A stretch of 64,000 bases of DNA from Berberis thunbergii (GCA_003290165.1 QNQO01000531.1:124001-188000), one strand, 5' to 3'; positions 24,983 through 36,155 are shown, counted from the first letter of the stretch. The notes: generated from the letters alone by a model not told the origin. Numbers and translations are program-made.

Positions 24983-25956
24983 ACAGGCTCACTAAATTCA
25001 GCCACTTTTTGGCTCTATCACACCCCTTCACATCAGCAATGGTGGCTGAAACATTCCTTCAAAATGTCTACAAGTTGCATGGGTTGCCTACTTCAATTGT
25101 ATCAGACAGAGATAAAGTTTTTATCAGTGCTTTCTGGCAGGATTTGTTTATGGCTCTAGGCACCAAACTGGCATTTAGCACAACATATCACCCTCAGTCA
25201 GATGGTCAGACTAAGAGAACAAACTCCTGTTTGAAAACATACTTAAGATGCATGTGTGGCGAGGTCCCAAATAGATGGTCTCACTGGTTATATCTGGCTG
25301 AGCATTGGTTTAACACCACCTACCACTCAAGCCTACAAACCACACCATTTCAAGCCTTATATGGCAATGTTCCCCCTCTCTTGGCATTACCTCCTATCTC
25401 TTCTCTTTCAATTCCTGAGGTTAACCAGTACATGGAAGACAGGAACCAAATGCTTCAATTACTGAAAGATAAATTGGTTAAGGCTTAGGAACACATAAAA
25501 CTCTACGCAGATAAACATAGAAGTGACATGGAGTTTGCTATTGGAGATTGGGTTTACCTCAAACTCCAACCGTATCGCCAAACATCCGTGAACATAAGGA
25601 AGAATCTGAAGCTGTCTGCCATATTTTATGGGTCGTTTCAGGTACTGGACAAGATAGGGGCTGTGGCTTATAAATTAGACCTTCCTTCTTCCTCCAAGAT
25701 TCATCACGTATTCCACGTCTCACAATTGAAGGGAAAACTTGAACAATCCATCATTCCAACACCGCAGCTACCTCTAGTTGATGGCCAAGGGCAGTTTAAA
25801 GCCGAACCAATAGCAATTCTAGCTCGTCGGTTAGTTCCTCAACATAACCGTGCTGTGACACAAGTCTTGGTACAATGGTCTAATTCCACAGCTCAGGAAG
25901 CAACATCTGAAGATTGGGCTCACCTCACCGCATCATTTCCTCATTTCAATCCTTGA
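24983..25956 (+). pseudogene. RE1 integrase, C-terminal part, with degenerate chromodomain-like tail
   Basis: Continues after RE2 with RLTKFSHFLAL. The second catalytic Asp is in IVSDRDKVF. Thirty-five residues on, the Glu of the DD35E triad (usual DGQTER) is Lys in DGQTKR, so strand transfer would be lost. A TAG interrupts the frame at 25486-25488. After it come the GDWVYLKLQPYRQ block and a weak chromodomain-like C-terminus (LVQWSNSTAQEATSEDW), ending at TGA near 25956. Confidence 0.88.
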
Positions 25957-25985
25957 GGACAAGGATTTGGTGAAGGAGTGGTTAT

Positions 25986-26330
25986 TGTCATGATTGGAAG
26001 GAATTACAACAGATTCTGAGTTGGCGCGAAAACAGGAAGGAATTAAAAGAAACAAATTCAAAAATGGGAGGGAAAGGATAGTTTGGTAACTTTCTCATTG
26101 TTAGTTAGAGGATCACATGGGATATATAGGTGTCCCTCTAGTATTGGCTTAAATGAAAATTCTGTTATAGCTATTGCCTTTAAATAGAGTAAGAGAGGAG
26201 AGTAGAGCTCAGTATGTAAAAACCAGTCGGTTCTGAGGCTCCAATTCGAAAGGATTGTGAGATTTGTTTTTGTTCTTGCCTATCAATAGAATTTCCATTC
26301 TTCCAGTCTATTAAATCAAGGGTTGTGACA
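25986..26330 (+). repeat. RE1 3' LTR
   Basis: 345 bases, near-identical to the 5' LTR, with AAATC immediately after it as the target duplication. Confidence 0.95.
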
Positions 26331-26343
26331 AAATCGTTTTTAG

Positions 26344-26450
26344 TTGATGATTTTGAGCGGTTCAAGTCGTTTTCATCAAGAAATGAAAATTACGATGAAT
26401 ATCTTTCAGAGATCTCTGTTGTTGCTATTGATTTTGTGGATTTCTATTGA
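26344..26450 (+). pseudogene. second copy of exon 2 of the gene at 14583
   Basis: After TTTTTAG the frame reads VDDFERFKSFSSRNENYDEY and continues with LSEIS to a stop near 26450. It aligns with copy A (14819) in both exon and following DNA (TTTTCA, CAAGAAAT, GATGAATAT). It joins in phase to exon 1 (G|TT gives Val). Copy A has a GT where this copy has CTTTCAG, so the original donor may differ between copies. Removing the transposons leaves the two copies about 1.5 hundred bases apart, a tandem exon duplication. Confidence 0.5.
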
Positions 26451-27144
26451 ATGATGACTGACAAATGTTCAAAGTGAGGATGAATTTGTCTGAGAAATCT
26501 TTCTCTGATTGGAGTTTTCTTTTTGTTGATCTCTGTATAACAGTTTGTTTCCACTGTACACTGTACACGTTTGATGAAAGTACCTAGTTCGTTATATGCT
26601 TGTAAACTGCAGAAATTGCCCTACTGTGTTGACGATATTACATATTATAGATTACTGGTAAAATTAGTTTATTTTCTTAGCTGGAAGATTTGAAATCTTT
26701 GATCATGTCAAATATGCGCAATTGGATGATTTCTCCATGAATGTGTTTTTCAATTTTGAAATAGGATTTTATTTGAACTCGGATGTGAGATTTACATGTA
26801 ACAATTGATGTTTCTGTTAATTGGCCTTGTATTGACTAATGAGTGTGCTTCACCTCAAGATTTGTAGAATTCCGCATTATAGTGTTCAAATACTGTGGTG
26901 TTTACAAGGTTGTCCCCATTTGTGGTGAACCTATCAAGTATTCAAGATCTCCTTTTGTTATCATATGACCCTAAACCACTACCATTAAGAAACTGATAGA
27001 ATTCAATAGAATGATAATGGAAATAACTGAACAAGAATTGAAATAACGGAATAAGAACGATAGAGTAAACAAAAACAATTAATGAGCAAAGTAACTTTTA
27101 TTCCATCAAAAATCAAATTACTATGATCAACCTACGCTCGTATT
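26451..27144. other. non-coding, no gene recognised
   Basis: AT-rich sequence that could be intron of the gene at 14583. Several AG/GT pairs exist, but no exon with convincing coding content was found. Confidence 0.35.
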
Positions 27145-27260
27145 TATAACTAACTTAACTTCTAAAACAAAATCTAAACCTAGTAGGAAACTTTGTTCTA
27201 ATAATACTAGAATCCTTAATATGCCTAAAATATGGCTATTGCTAATAATATTTATATCAA
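27145..27260. repeat. direct repeat, copy 1 (partner 28185-28310)
   Basis: Shares CTTCTAAAACAAA, TAGGAAAC, CTAATAATACTA and CTTAATATGCCTAAAATATG with the second copy about 1 kb away. These may be remnants of an LTR pair, but no TG...CA ends or primer site could be defined. Confidence 0.5.
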
Positions 27261-27419
27261 ACTTTCCGTTTGAAGAAGCTCATCCTCGAGCTTGAAGTAG
27301 AAGATGTCTGATGAAAACAAACAAACAAACGATCACTGAACGTAAGGCGAAGTGCATGCTAACTAGTCTTTCCTGAAACTTGCCACGATATACACTGGCA
27401 AAACACAGAGGAACCAACT

Positions 27420-27533
27420 TAGAAAGAAACTGTGTAGTTAAAACGGTGTTATAACGTCGATATAATTCAGATATAATGCTTAACGGGGGTGAGCCATTAC
27501 ATTATGACATTATCATGTTATGTTATCACAGCT
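27420..27533. repeat. dispersed repeat with TTATAACG units, copy 1
   Basis: GTTATAACG, GAGCC(A/G)TTAC(A/G)TTATG and TTATCACAGCTC are shared with 29283-29440. In this copy the repeat stops at CAGCTC where the next repeat (GGATGCACAGACACGG) begins, so it appears truncated by that insertion. Confidence 0.55.
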
Positions 27534-27534
27534 C

Positions 27535-27950
27535 CGCAAGGATGCACAGACACGGATACAACACGGCGACTCGACAATTTTCAAAAAACTAGGACTTGGT
27601 GACCCGTCAAACCTTAATTTTTTTTTTAATATAACTCATATGGGCATAAGCAATAATAATGAATAATCCAAACACATAAATAAACATGCAAATGCATCAT
27701 GAGCAACATAGTTTCATTAATTTGTACTTGACATTCAAATACCTCCAAAGAGGAACATTATCATCTCCACTCCCTTGGCCTGAAAAGTTCATTTCTTCAA
27801 ATAAAAACCTATCGCTTAAAATTGTTAAACATTCATTATAGTAGAGAGGACTAAAATTCATTGCTTCAAACAACAACAAGCATTATCATACCCATACTAT
27901 TCCCATCTAATCCCTCATAACAAATAAAATCACCATCTATATTACAATTC
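27535..27950 (-). repeat. dispersed repeat family GGATGCA, copy 1
   Basis: Aligns with 29957-30400 for about 410 bases (GGATGCA, GGCGACTCGA, AACTAGGACT, ATGAATAATCCAAACACA, CCTCCAAAGAGGAACATTAT). Both encode a similar 60-residue minus-strand frame (LLFEAMNFSPL and DDNVPLWRYLNVKYKL). The conserved frame might be a remnant of element coding sequence, but I do not recognise it. Confidence 0.6.
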
Positions 27951-28184
27951 AAAGTTGTATTTTACTATTTATTGCTGACTGGGACAAAGTCAAATCAAAA
28001 GGATTAGAGATAAAAGATAGTTAGGATTGGAAAAGTTGGGAAATGTGTTGTATTTTACTATTCATCTTTTTTGTTCAGTTATCTTCCTTTTCTTTTCCGA
28101 ACCTTCAATGATTCAATATTTTCTTACTTCAATTTTTTTTTTTCAAATTGAAACTAAAATATGCCTTCAATAATTTGACCTGTT

Positions 28185-28310
28185 TATAACTAACCACTTC
28201 TAAAACAAATCGTAAACGTAATAGGAAACACTGTCCTAATAATACTAAAATTCTTAATATGCCTAAAATATGACTATTGGTATTAATACTACTATAATTA
28301 TATCAGAGAA
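28185..28310. repeat. direct repeat, copy 2 (partner 27145-27260)
   Basis: Same landmarks as copy 1 with moderate divergence. The segment between the copies includes the unrelated insertion at 27535-27950. Confidence 0.5.
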
Positions 28311-28639
28311 CCTCTAAATATTGTTCGAAGAAAACATCAGAAAGCTCTCGCGTAGACAAAGTTGTTCTGCGTGATTTCTTGGATGAAACCCAAAGCCAAT
28401 AATCTGTTTTCAATGATGCTGTTTTGGTAAGACTCGTTCTGTGGCTAATTGAAATTATGATAAGTATTTTAACTGACATTTTTTCTTCCTTTTGGTATGT
28501 GACAATCGTTGATGATAGATCAATATGTGGTTTGTAATAATTTGGATTGATTTCAATTTTTTTGGATAACTGCAGATAAAATCTCTCAGCAAGTTCAAGT
28601 AGCAATGAGGACATGCTTAAGATGATAAAGTAAGTTGAT

Positions 28640-29282
28640 GATTAGATAGCTGTATTCGAAATGGAAATGATTACCAAATGTTAAACATTGATAATCTGTC
28701 TGTTTATGTGGTAAATGCGGATAACGAACAATTCATGACCATTTTAAGATTAAGCGGATTAATCAATCTACTTTTTCAAAGTATACATTTTTATACCCTT
28801 ACTAATGTAAATTAGAATAATAACATATCTTGACAATAAAGATTAATAAGACAAATATTATAGAACAACAAAAGTCATATTATAAAGCAAATTATGTAAT
28901 CATGTCCAATACATCACTCATTAGAAAGCAACAAATACCACCACCCAACAAAACAATCTCGATTTATCATCGATTTCTCACCGATTTTTTGGGTGACTCA
29001 CCAATTTTTTACGATTAATCAGCGACTCACCGATTTCTCACCAATTAGTGGGTGACTGCTAAATCCAATCACTTAATACTTAGTTCGGATCAGTCTACCA
29101 CCGATTTACACTAAATTGCCGCATAAATAACCCATCTATATGTACTTTGTACACTCTTTCCATTTATGCCGCATTGTTCACATGATTAGATTACTTTTAT
29201 ATTCCATTTCATAACACATTTGTGTGTATACACTCATTCAATCTTTGATCTTCCACTTGTTGACTTTTCCTTATTATAATTT
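28640..29282. other. non-coding; short tandem units TCACCGATTT
   Basis: No gene recognised. At 28960-29110 there are several imperfect repeats of CACCGATTT and GGGTGACT. The rest is AT-rich. Confidence 0.4.
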
Positions 29283-29440
29283 GTGCAGTTAGAACAATGT
29301 TATAACGCCGACATAACGCCAACGGGGTTGAGCCGTTACGTTATGTCATTATCACGTTATAGTATCACAGCTCTGATATAACGATGTTATATGGTCGTTA
29401 TTGTGATAACGTTTTTTTTAGTAACGCCGTTTTAATATTT
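29283..29440. repeat. dispersed repeat with TTATAACG units, copy 2
   Basis: About 155 bases. It is rich in GTTATAAC/GTTAT palindromic units and ends in AACGCCGTTTTAATA, the approximate inverse of its beginning, so it is probably a small inverted-repeat transposon. Copy 1 at 27420 is truncated. Confidence 0.5.
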
Positions 29441-29956
29441 TGTTTTAATACATAAAAAAAATCACTCATTTCATTCTCGATCGAACCACAACCCTAGACT
29501 CATTGGAAAGAAGCAGAACTCACCGTCGCCATTCGATAAAGAACCAGACATCGTCGTTTGGTCTAACATCTTATGCAATTTCTACAAATTTGGTTTAACA
29601 TTCTGTGTTAAATACCAACCAATACTCCTGTTCTATGCCCATACTGAATAACAAGTCATTTTGATTGAGCTTCTACTCTCTAGGTCACCCTCATGGGATT
29701 TGAACCTTTTGGATTTGTTGTTTGGTTCGTATATCCTATGTTAAGTACTAACCAGTGAGCTGTTAAAAGTGGGAGCTTATTACTTAATTAGAAATCTAGA
29801 TCTTAAAATTTGGTTGTTTATAGTTGGACTTCTTGGGAGATATAAATACTTTCGTCTTTCATGTCCTGGATAAACATGATGGAACTCTGCTTTCCTATGT
29901 TTGTTTGCGTCGTTGTATTAGTCACAAAGTGAAAAAATATAATTAATTTGTGTATG

Positions 29957-31229
29957 GAAAGGATGCATGGACACGGATACACGTGTCATGTCGGACACAG
30001 ATACGATACGGCGACTCGATAATTTCTAAGAAACTAGGACTCGACAACACGTCAAACCTTAAAAAAATATTTTTTTATATATAACTCATATGGGTATAAG
30101 TAGTAATAATGAATAATCCAAACACATAAATAAACATGCAAATGCATCATGAGCAACATAGTTTCACTAATTTGTATTTGACATTCAAATACCTCCAAAG
30201 AGGAACATTATCATCTCCGCTCCCTTGGCCTAAAAAGTTCATTGCTTCAAATAAAAACCTACCGCTTAAAATTGTTAAATATTCATTATAGCAGAGAGGA
30301 CTAAAATTCATTGCTTCAAACAACAACACATTATCATACCCATACTATTCCTATCAAATCCCTCAAAATAAATAAAATCACCATCCATTATAACATAGAG
30401 CACTAAAACATAAAAAATAGGTTAGACTCGGCAAGTAAAAAGAGGTGAAGATTCCCTATACTGTCAACTTCAAAGGCTTTTGGACTTTTGTTCAGCATTT
30501 TCTCAAACATTGCATGTGCCTTGTGGGGTTCTAAATTCTCCTAATCTTCTGTCATCCCATCCCATCATCTAATCACAACCCTAAATCAAAGTATGATGAT
30601 CTTGATTTTCTTCTTCTTTGATATTTGTGTATTGATAATGAGACAAAAACAAGAAAAGAGAACAGGTCATGAGAAGAGTGAGGGAGGGTTCAAATCAATA
30701 GAGGGAGTGAGGGAGAGAGGGAGTTTACCTGATATTGGTCGACATCAACATATTGTCCGACATCTAGCAAGCTCCGTCGAAACAAGTTAGCACAACTCTC
30801 GATCTTCCTCCCTCGATCTCTCTCTGACTCTACCTCTTAGGATCTCTCATACTTTTGCCTCTCTCCTTCGATCTCTCAAGCTCGTCTCTTTCGATCTCTC
30901 AGGCTAGTCTCCCTTGATCTCTCTCGATCGCATGCTCTGCGCCTCCCTCCCTCGGTCTCACTCTGACTTCTGTTGTGCATCCTGCGTAGAAAAGAAGACC
31001 TAATGGGTTGTATTATTTGTAACCAATGACCCTCCTATTTGCACCAAAGAAAAATATTAAAAAAAAATCTTGACCGCGTTCGAACAGTGTCGGATGCGTG
31101 TCGGAACGGTTAACGTGTTCTGACCGTTGATAGTGTGTCGAATACGTGTTGGGCACGTGTCCGTGTCCGACACGTATTCGATACTCAAAACATGGGATTT
31201 TCGAAGAGTCGGTGCATCCTCAGTGTATG
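29957..31229 (-). mobile_element. GGATGCA-ended element at the 3' end of the KC1-like gene
   Basis: Begins AGGATGCATGGACACGG and ends GGTGCATCCT, so AGGATGCA is terminal and inverted. GTGTCCGTGTCCGAC-type motifs lie near both ends (29975-30000 and 31085-31180). About 1.27 kb. The first 440 bases repeat at 27535. No clear target duplication was seen. The interior holds a CT-rich stretch (30800-30970) and no recognisable enzyme. It appears to sit in or just after the last coding exon of the channel. Confidence 0.5.
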
Positions 31230-31355
31230 CTCTTATGTTGCTTAAGCTCTTGGATAGATGTTGAGCAAGACTTGCTTTCTTCTGAGTATTTTTTAGTTTC
31301 CAGACACAACAACTATTAGGAAATGTTAAGGCAATATTATCAAGTTTTTTAATAC

Positions 31356-31502
31356 CTGACAATGTCAGAAGTTCTTCTCTTGAGTTTGGTAAATGGATCA
31401 GTTTTCCATTTGTGACTTCCATTGTATTTGCTTCATCAGGATGACGCCCATGGATTACCAATCGCATGGGTAAGCTTGGGGTAGCAGAAGTCATCGATGA
31501 TC
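31356..31502 (-). pseudogene. KC1: KC1-like exon 11 (KHA domain)
   Basis: After TTTGCAG: LPMRLVIHGRHPDEANTMEV, then NGKLIHLPNSREELLTLS, ending TCAG|GTATTA. VIHG(x)nGKLIxLPxSxExLL is the signature of the C-terminal KHA domain of plant Shaker channels, involved in subunit clustering. The expected last exon (KKxG... HLYIF) is not recognisable before the element at 31229. Confidence 0.88.
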
Positions 31503-31633
31503 CTGCAAATGTTGTCCAGGACATGTTATTTTCTATTTGAAGACATTTAATTATTTCCTGATCCTTTAAAATGAAACCAAAAAAAAAAAAAACAAATTTG
31601 ATATAGACAAAACTGAAATTAGAGCATATAAAC

Positions 31634-31709
31634 CTTCAATATTTGTATCTTCATCACACTTTGATTTTGGTGCTTCATGGTTTTGTGTTGGCTCCCTTGG
31701 TATGGTATT
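31634..31709 (-). pseudogene. KC1: KC1-like exon 10 (linker before KHA)
   Basis: TTGCAG|AATACC acceptor and GAAG|GTTTAT donor bracket codons for NTIPREPTQNHEAPKSKC and the following DEDTNIE, a hydrophilic linker. Assignment rests on position and splice sites more than on similarity. Confidence 0.6.
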
Positions 31710-32743
31710 CTGCAATGAAAACATAATCGACTTATTTGTAAAATCAAGCAAATGGATTGAAGCAAATTAGAGAAAAAGAGTTCTTGTACATGTATTTGTG
31801 ATACGGGACAGGATCCATTGATTCCTGATACTTGGTTCGTTTTCACAAACTAGAGATTTACAAATCACATTTTGGTGGTGATAATATCTCATTTATATGA
31901 CATCCAAAAAAAAGACATTCTTAATTTTCTAGCTCGCCCTATCAACTAGTCTAGAAGTTGATGGTGAAAAGTGAAAAGTCTACAGTGTTTCATTTTGATA
32001 TAGCCTATTAAAAAGTAAGAAATGTAGTGGACTGTTTATTTCAGGATTATATTTAATAATGATAGAAGTTTCTGAAATATCTGAATTTCCGTTTGCATGT
32101 TTTATGTTTATGATCTATTTCTACATATGGCACATGATTTTGAAATCTTTAGGTGGATAAATAAAGCATTTGTTAAATTTGACAAGTCTCATAACAATGA
32201 AGCATGAGTTAATTTTGACAAGTCACATAATGAAGTATGAGTTAAATTGGACGAGTCAAATGATCATAACCCTTGTAATAATCCTAAACTATTACAAGTA
32301 GAAAGGGATCTAAATTCATAATATAGGGGAAACTGACAAAAGTAGGAAGCACAAGTAGCAAAGAACTAATTAAGTGTTGATCTGCAAAACTAATACTTAA
32401 AGTACCAACTTGTCCCATAAGTACCTCAACGAAAATAAATGCAATTATCTCCAGATATTTTATCATGATTCTGGTTACTCTTATGCGTAATAGAGTGCCA
32501 CTGTGATAGTGGGTGGCTATAACCATGTAATTCCATTGTTGTTTAGTGTTTTTTATTCCATACATAATCTATGCTTGGATAACATAGTTGGAGCTTATTC
32601 ATTATTTCAAAGACATGGCCTCGTCTATAAGAATTATAAACTGTCCTCTGAGCAAAGGATTTACACTCCCCATCCTCTCTAGTCATGCACATTACCCGTG
32701 TTTCTAATTGAAAGATATATTTTAATCCCAAGTGAATGCTTAC

Positions 32744-32820
32744 CTCATTATTTAGGCCATCCAGTAGATCTTTTATGAATGATACTTCCTCCACTTCCAC
32801 CATTACACTCTTCAAGTACC
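32744..32820 (-). pseudogene. KC1: KC1-like exon 9
   Basis: YLKSVMVEVEEVSFIKDLLD and GLNNE, equivalent to the YLKGLxxExxxEIPFLxxLLxD region after the cNBD. Donor GAG|GTAAGC is good. The acceptor position reads GAACGG rather than an AG, so it seems lost. Confidence 0.75.
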
Positions 32821-32888
32821 GTTCATGAAAGAATCAGTATATAAGTTGCACAAGAATTTATGATATCATCCGCATCTAAAGAAAAAAC

Positions 32889-32889
<1 letters not shown>

Positions 32890-32922
<33 letters not shown>
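32890..32922 (+). repeat. (AAT)n microsatellite
   Basis: About eleven uninterrupted AAT/ATA units in an intron of the KC1-like gene. Confidence 0.9.
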
Positions 32923-33243
32923 CTAATTCCTGGAAATTGAAGACAAGTGAGTCATTTCCCACTTGCTCTTGAATGTTGCCTTTTTACGTGATAGAACAAT
33001 TGGGCCTTCTATGAGTGGATAACATTGACTGTCTACAAGTACTTGATTGTTATGAAAGCAATTGCTTTTGGTCTTTGGTCTTTGGTCATTTGTTACAATC
33101 AAGTATGGCTGTAATCATGTGAAACCACTGTTGTTGGGCTTGATTCTTCTTTAGGTAGAAATGAAGTGTTTATTGCAGTTTTGCGAGCAACTGAAACCAT
33201 GAGATTTAATTCATTTATATTTTGTTTGATTTTCTTCGGAGTT

Positions 33244-33514
33244 TGTTAGAAAATAGAAGTTTACCTATGTTACAACATAGGAAAGTGTCACAGAATAGAA
33301 GTCTACCTATGTTAGAATAGAATGGGTTAGGAAGACTTTCCTATTGTATTTTGGTTTCCTAAGTTTGGTTAGATTTCCTATTGTATTTTTGTTTCCTAAG
33401 TTTGCTAGGTTTCCTATTTCTATTAGGTTATGTCAAAGTTAGCTCTATATAGGCTTGTATTCTATTCAATGAATGGAGAAGAAAAACAATAAACAATACA
33501 ATAATATTTTTACA
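33244..33514 (+). repeat. TRIM-like 5' LTR
   Basis: 271 bases, TG...CA, followed directly by the initiator-Met-type primer site. Internal TATATAGG box near its right third. Confidence 0.9.
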
Positions 33515-34122
33515 TGGTATCAGAGCGACTTTCTTTGGTGACCTAAGACTCTGGGGATTCAAGCTCTTCCCCGCCTCTGATGACTATGCAAGAGGCGGGG
33601 AAGGGATGACAGCAGGAGAAACCTCCTCGACAGCAAAGTTCAACTAAATTGAAGGAAAATTGCACTCTACAACAACTTCATGCATATCAGCAACACGCCG
33701 CCAACCTGCAGTTCAATCAAGGAAGGGGGGCCAACAATACCAAAACCTGTCTTGTCTCGAATTGAGCTATACCACTCAAATTGAGCAATACCAAAATCTA
33801 TGTTGTCTCGAATTGAGCTATACCACTCAAATTGAGCAATACCAAAATCTATGTTGTCTCGAATTGAGCAATACCACTCGAATTGAGCAATACCAAAATA
33901 TGTGTTGTCTCAAATTGAGCAATACCAAAATCTGTGTCTTCTCGAATTGAGCAATACCAAAATCCGTGTTGACTCGACTTGAGCAATACCACTCGACTTG
34001 AGCAATACCCGGACTCGTCCAGACTCGACGATAATGATTTCATCACCAAATAGGTCTTCAAAGTTTCCTCCAAGCTGCACATTTAGTCTGCATCTACATG
34101 TCCAGCTTGCGGGGGGGGGGGG

Positions 34123-34385
34123 TGTTAGATAATAGAAGTTTACCTATGTTACAACATAGGAAAGTGTCACAGAATAGAAGTCTACCTATGTTAGAATAGA
34201 ATGGGTTAGGAAGACTTTCCTATTGTATTTTGGTTTCCTAAGTTTGGTTAGATTTTCTATTGTATTTTGGTTTCCTAAGTTTGCTAGGTTTCCTATTTCT
34301 ATTAGATTATGTCAAAGTTAGCTCTATATAAGCTTGTATTCTATTCAATGAATGGAAAACAATATTTTCAATACAATTCTTTACA
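34123..34385 (+). repeat. TRIM-like 3' LTR
   Basis: 263 bases, close copy of the 5' LTR, preceded by a poly-G purine tract and followed by GAGTT. Confidence 0.9.
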
Positions 34386-34396
34386 GAGTTGCACAC

Positions 34397-34582
34397 CTTG
34401 ACAAAATTTGAGATAATTGTCCTTCCCTCTACCGCATATGGTTGCACAATCTGCTTGAAGTTCTGATGACTGATCCTGATGACTTGTGATAGTCTTTTGC
34501 TTCTCACTGTAAAAGGTTATGGGACATTGAACATTACACCTATTTCTCCTGCCATATCTGCTGGACCCAACTTTGATAGAAA
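34397..34582 (-). pseudogene. KC1: KC1-like exon 8 (cNBD core) with nonsense codon
   Basis: 62 codons: FLSKLGPADMAGEIGVMFNV, then P-stop-PFTVRSKRLSQVIRIS. The conserved Gln of PQPFTVR is TAA (34517-34519). After the donor AAG|GTGTGC a TRIM-like element begins within about 12 bases. Confidence 0.93.
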
Positions 34583-35523
34583 CTAAAAGTTCATATTAAA
34601 TAAGTTGATATAAGTCTAAACAATTAGTAACAATACATAAATTCATAGTCGCCTCTACAGTGTCATAGTCCCTTCTGTGTTTTCATTTATGCTAAAGGTT
34701 TATTATTAGAGATTGATCAAATTCTTGCATGAGAATCAAAATGTGGAACAAGAACACAACTAATATAACCAATAGAATCAGATCATTCTAATACTTAGCA
34801 AAGAAGAATGACTCCCAAACATTAAAATTCACCATCTGTGCTGAAATCAATTACTATGATATTTATAGGTCTCTCGTCATATTTCTTGTCAACTCTCTGA
34901 TGCACTTGTTTATTTGTTTGAAATACCGAGTCTTTTTCCATCCTGTTAAATATTAGAAAAAGTATCCTGTTAAGTTTTAAATGTTATTGATGACTGGGTA
35001 TATAATCTTTTACCAGTTGTATATTTTTCTATGTATACTTCGTTCAATCAGATTGAACCTTCTTCTGAATGCAATCTTCCATAATAAATTCCAGCGCAAT
35101 TTATTTGACATGTTTTGTTGGTTGTTGTCACAAATTGCTGTTATTTCTGACTAAAAGACTGCTGCCAATCTTCTCCATTATCATCAAAGCATTGATGCTC
35201 GCAGGTCCATCTTCAAGATGCTTCTCCAGGGAAGTAAAATCTAGTACCTGATTTCTTACATATTGTTTGTCCATGTAGCTTTTAATTGAACAAACAGTTG
35301 GTTTTTGTGATAGTGAATTGCCCTGAATCAGATGTCATATAAAAATTTGATAGTATTCATAGTTGAAGGGTTCTAACTCAAAAGTCTGTAGTTAACATAC
35401 CAGCATGTCCGTCTCATAACTGTGAACAAATTATGTGATATAAATCTCGCGAGAACAGGCTTTAGCAATTCTTTTCTCCATGGATTACTAAGTATCGACT
35501 TGATAATTTAATATTAGAAATTT

Positions 35524-35916
35524 TAGGGTTGAAAACTAAATCGACGGTTCAGTTTTTCACCCAAACCGAACTGACTTTGGTTGGTTTGAAAATTTTCACA
35601 CCTATCCGAAACCGAACTGATTTTAATTTAGGTAAACCGTAAACTGAACCATTGACCGAAAACAACATAAAACCAAAATAAAACCGAACCGACCAACTAT
35701 TTTAAACATATTATATTATTTTTATATAAATTAATAAACATATTATATATATATATTCGGTCGGTTTGGTTTTGTCGATTAAAATCACATAAAAACCGAA
35801 AACCAAGCCAAAAATATCAGTTTTGAATTTTTTAAAATCGAAGCCGAACTGAACTTAAACCAAACCGATCGGTTTGGTTGGTTTAATCGGTTTAGTCGAT
35901 TTTCTGTTCAACCCTA
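35524..35916. mobile_element. hAT MITE, 393 bp, sister of 14970-15372
   Basis: Ends TAGGGTTGAAAAC and GTTCAACCCTA. Flanks AGAAATTT and AGAATTTT (7 of 8). Same AACCGAAC-rich arms and TATTTTAAACATATTATATT core as the first copy. Lies in an intron of the KC1-like gene. Confidence 0.85.
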
Positions 35917-36155
35917 AGAATTTTTACTGTCTATGTTTATATGAATGATTACAGTAATTTAAAGTTATGTTTTTGCTTGGGAGCATTATGAAAGTTTTGT
36001 TGGAGTCTTTCTGACTCGGGAATGCCTAATCCATGTAAAAAGCTGGTACATACTGCTTTGTTCCATCATTGTACGTGAGCAAATCCTGCAATTCTGACAC
36101 TCATTTGACTACAGACTGGGGAAAGTACTATTATGGTGAGAAAGAGTTTCCATAC

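Larger units (their letters stand above)
15413..26330 (+). mobile_element. Ty3/Gypsy LTR retrotransposon RE1 (host of nested RE2)
   Basis: 345-bp LTRs at 15413-15757 and 25986-26330 start TGTCATGATTGG and end GGTTGTGACA. The flanking 5-bp duplication is AAATC on both sides. The primer site TGGTATCAGAGC (initiator Met tRNA type) follows the left LTR. A purine-rich GGTGAAGGAGTGG precedes the right one. The order gag, protease, RT, RNase H, integrase places it in Ty3/Gypsy. Roughly eleven differences were counted by eye between the LTRs. RE2 is inserted in the integrase frame at 19346-24982. The element is dead: several stops, at least two frameshifts and lost catalytic residues. Confidence 0.95.
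33244..34385 (+). mobile_element. TRIM-like LTR element with internal minisatellite
   Basis: LTRs of 271 (33244-33514) and 263 bases (34123-34385) start TGTTAGA and end TTTACA. The target duplication is GAGTT on both sides. The primer site TGGTATCAGAGC begins at 33515, and a run of twelve or thirteen G precedes the right LTR. The interior is only about 600 bases and has no enzyme domain. It contains a minisatellite of units around TTGAGCAATACCAAAATCTG and TTGTCTCGAA (33750-34010) and a repetitive 96-codon frame (YQNLCCLELSYTTQIEQ units). Inserted in the intron after KC1-like exon 8. Confidence 0.92.

Noticed and set aside
28960..29110. CRISPR-like array of CACCGATTT units
   Set aside because: Units are short, irregular and without spacers, and the sequence is plant nuclear DNA.
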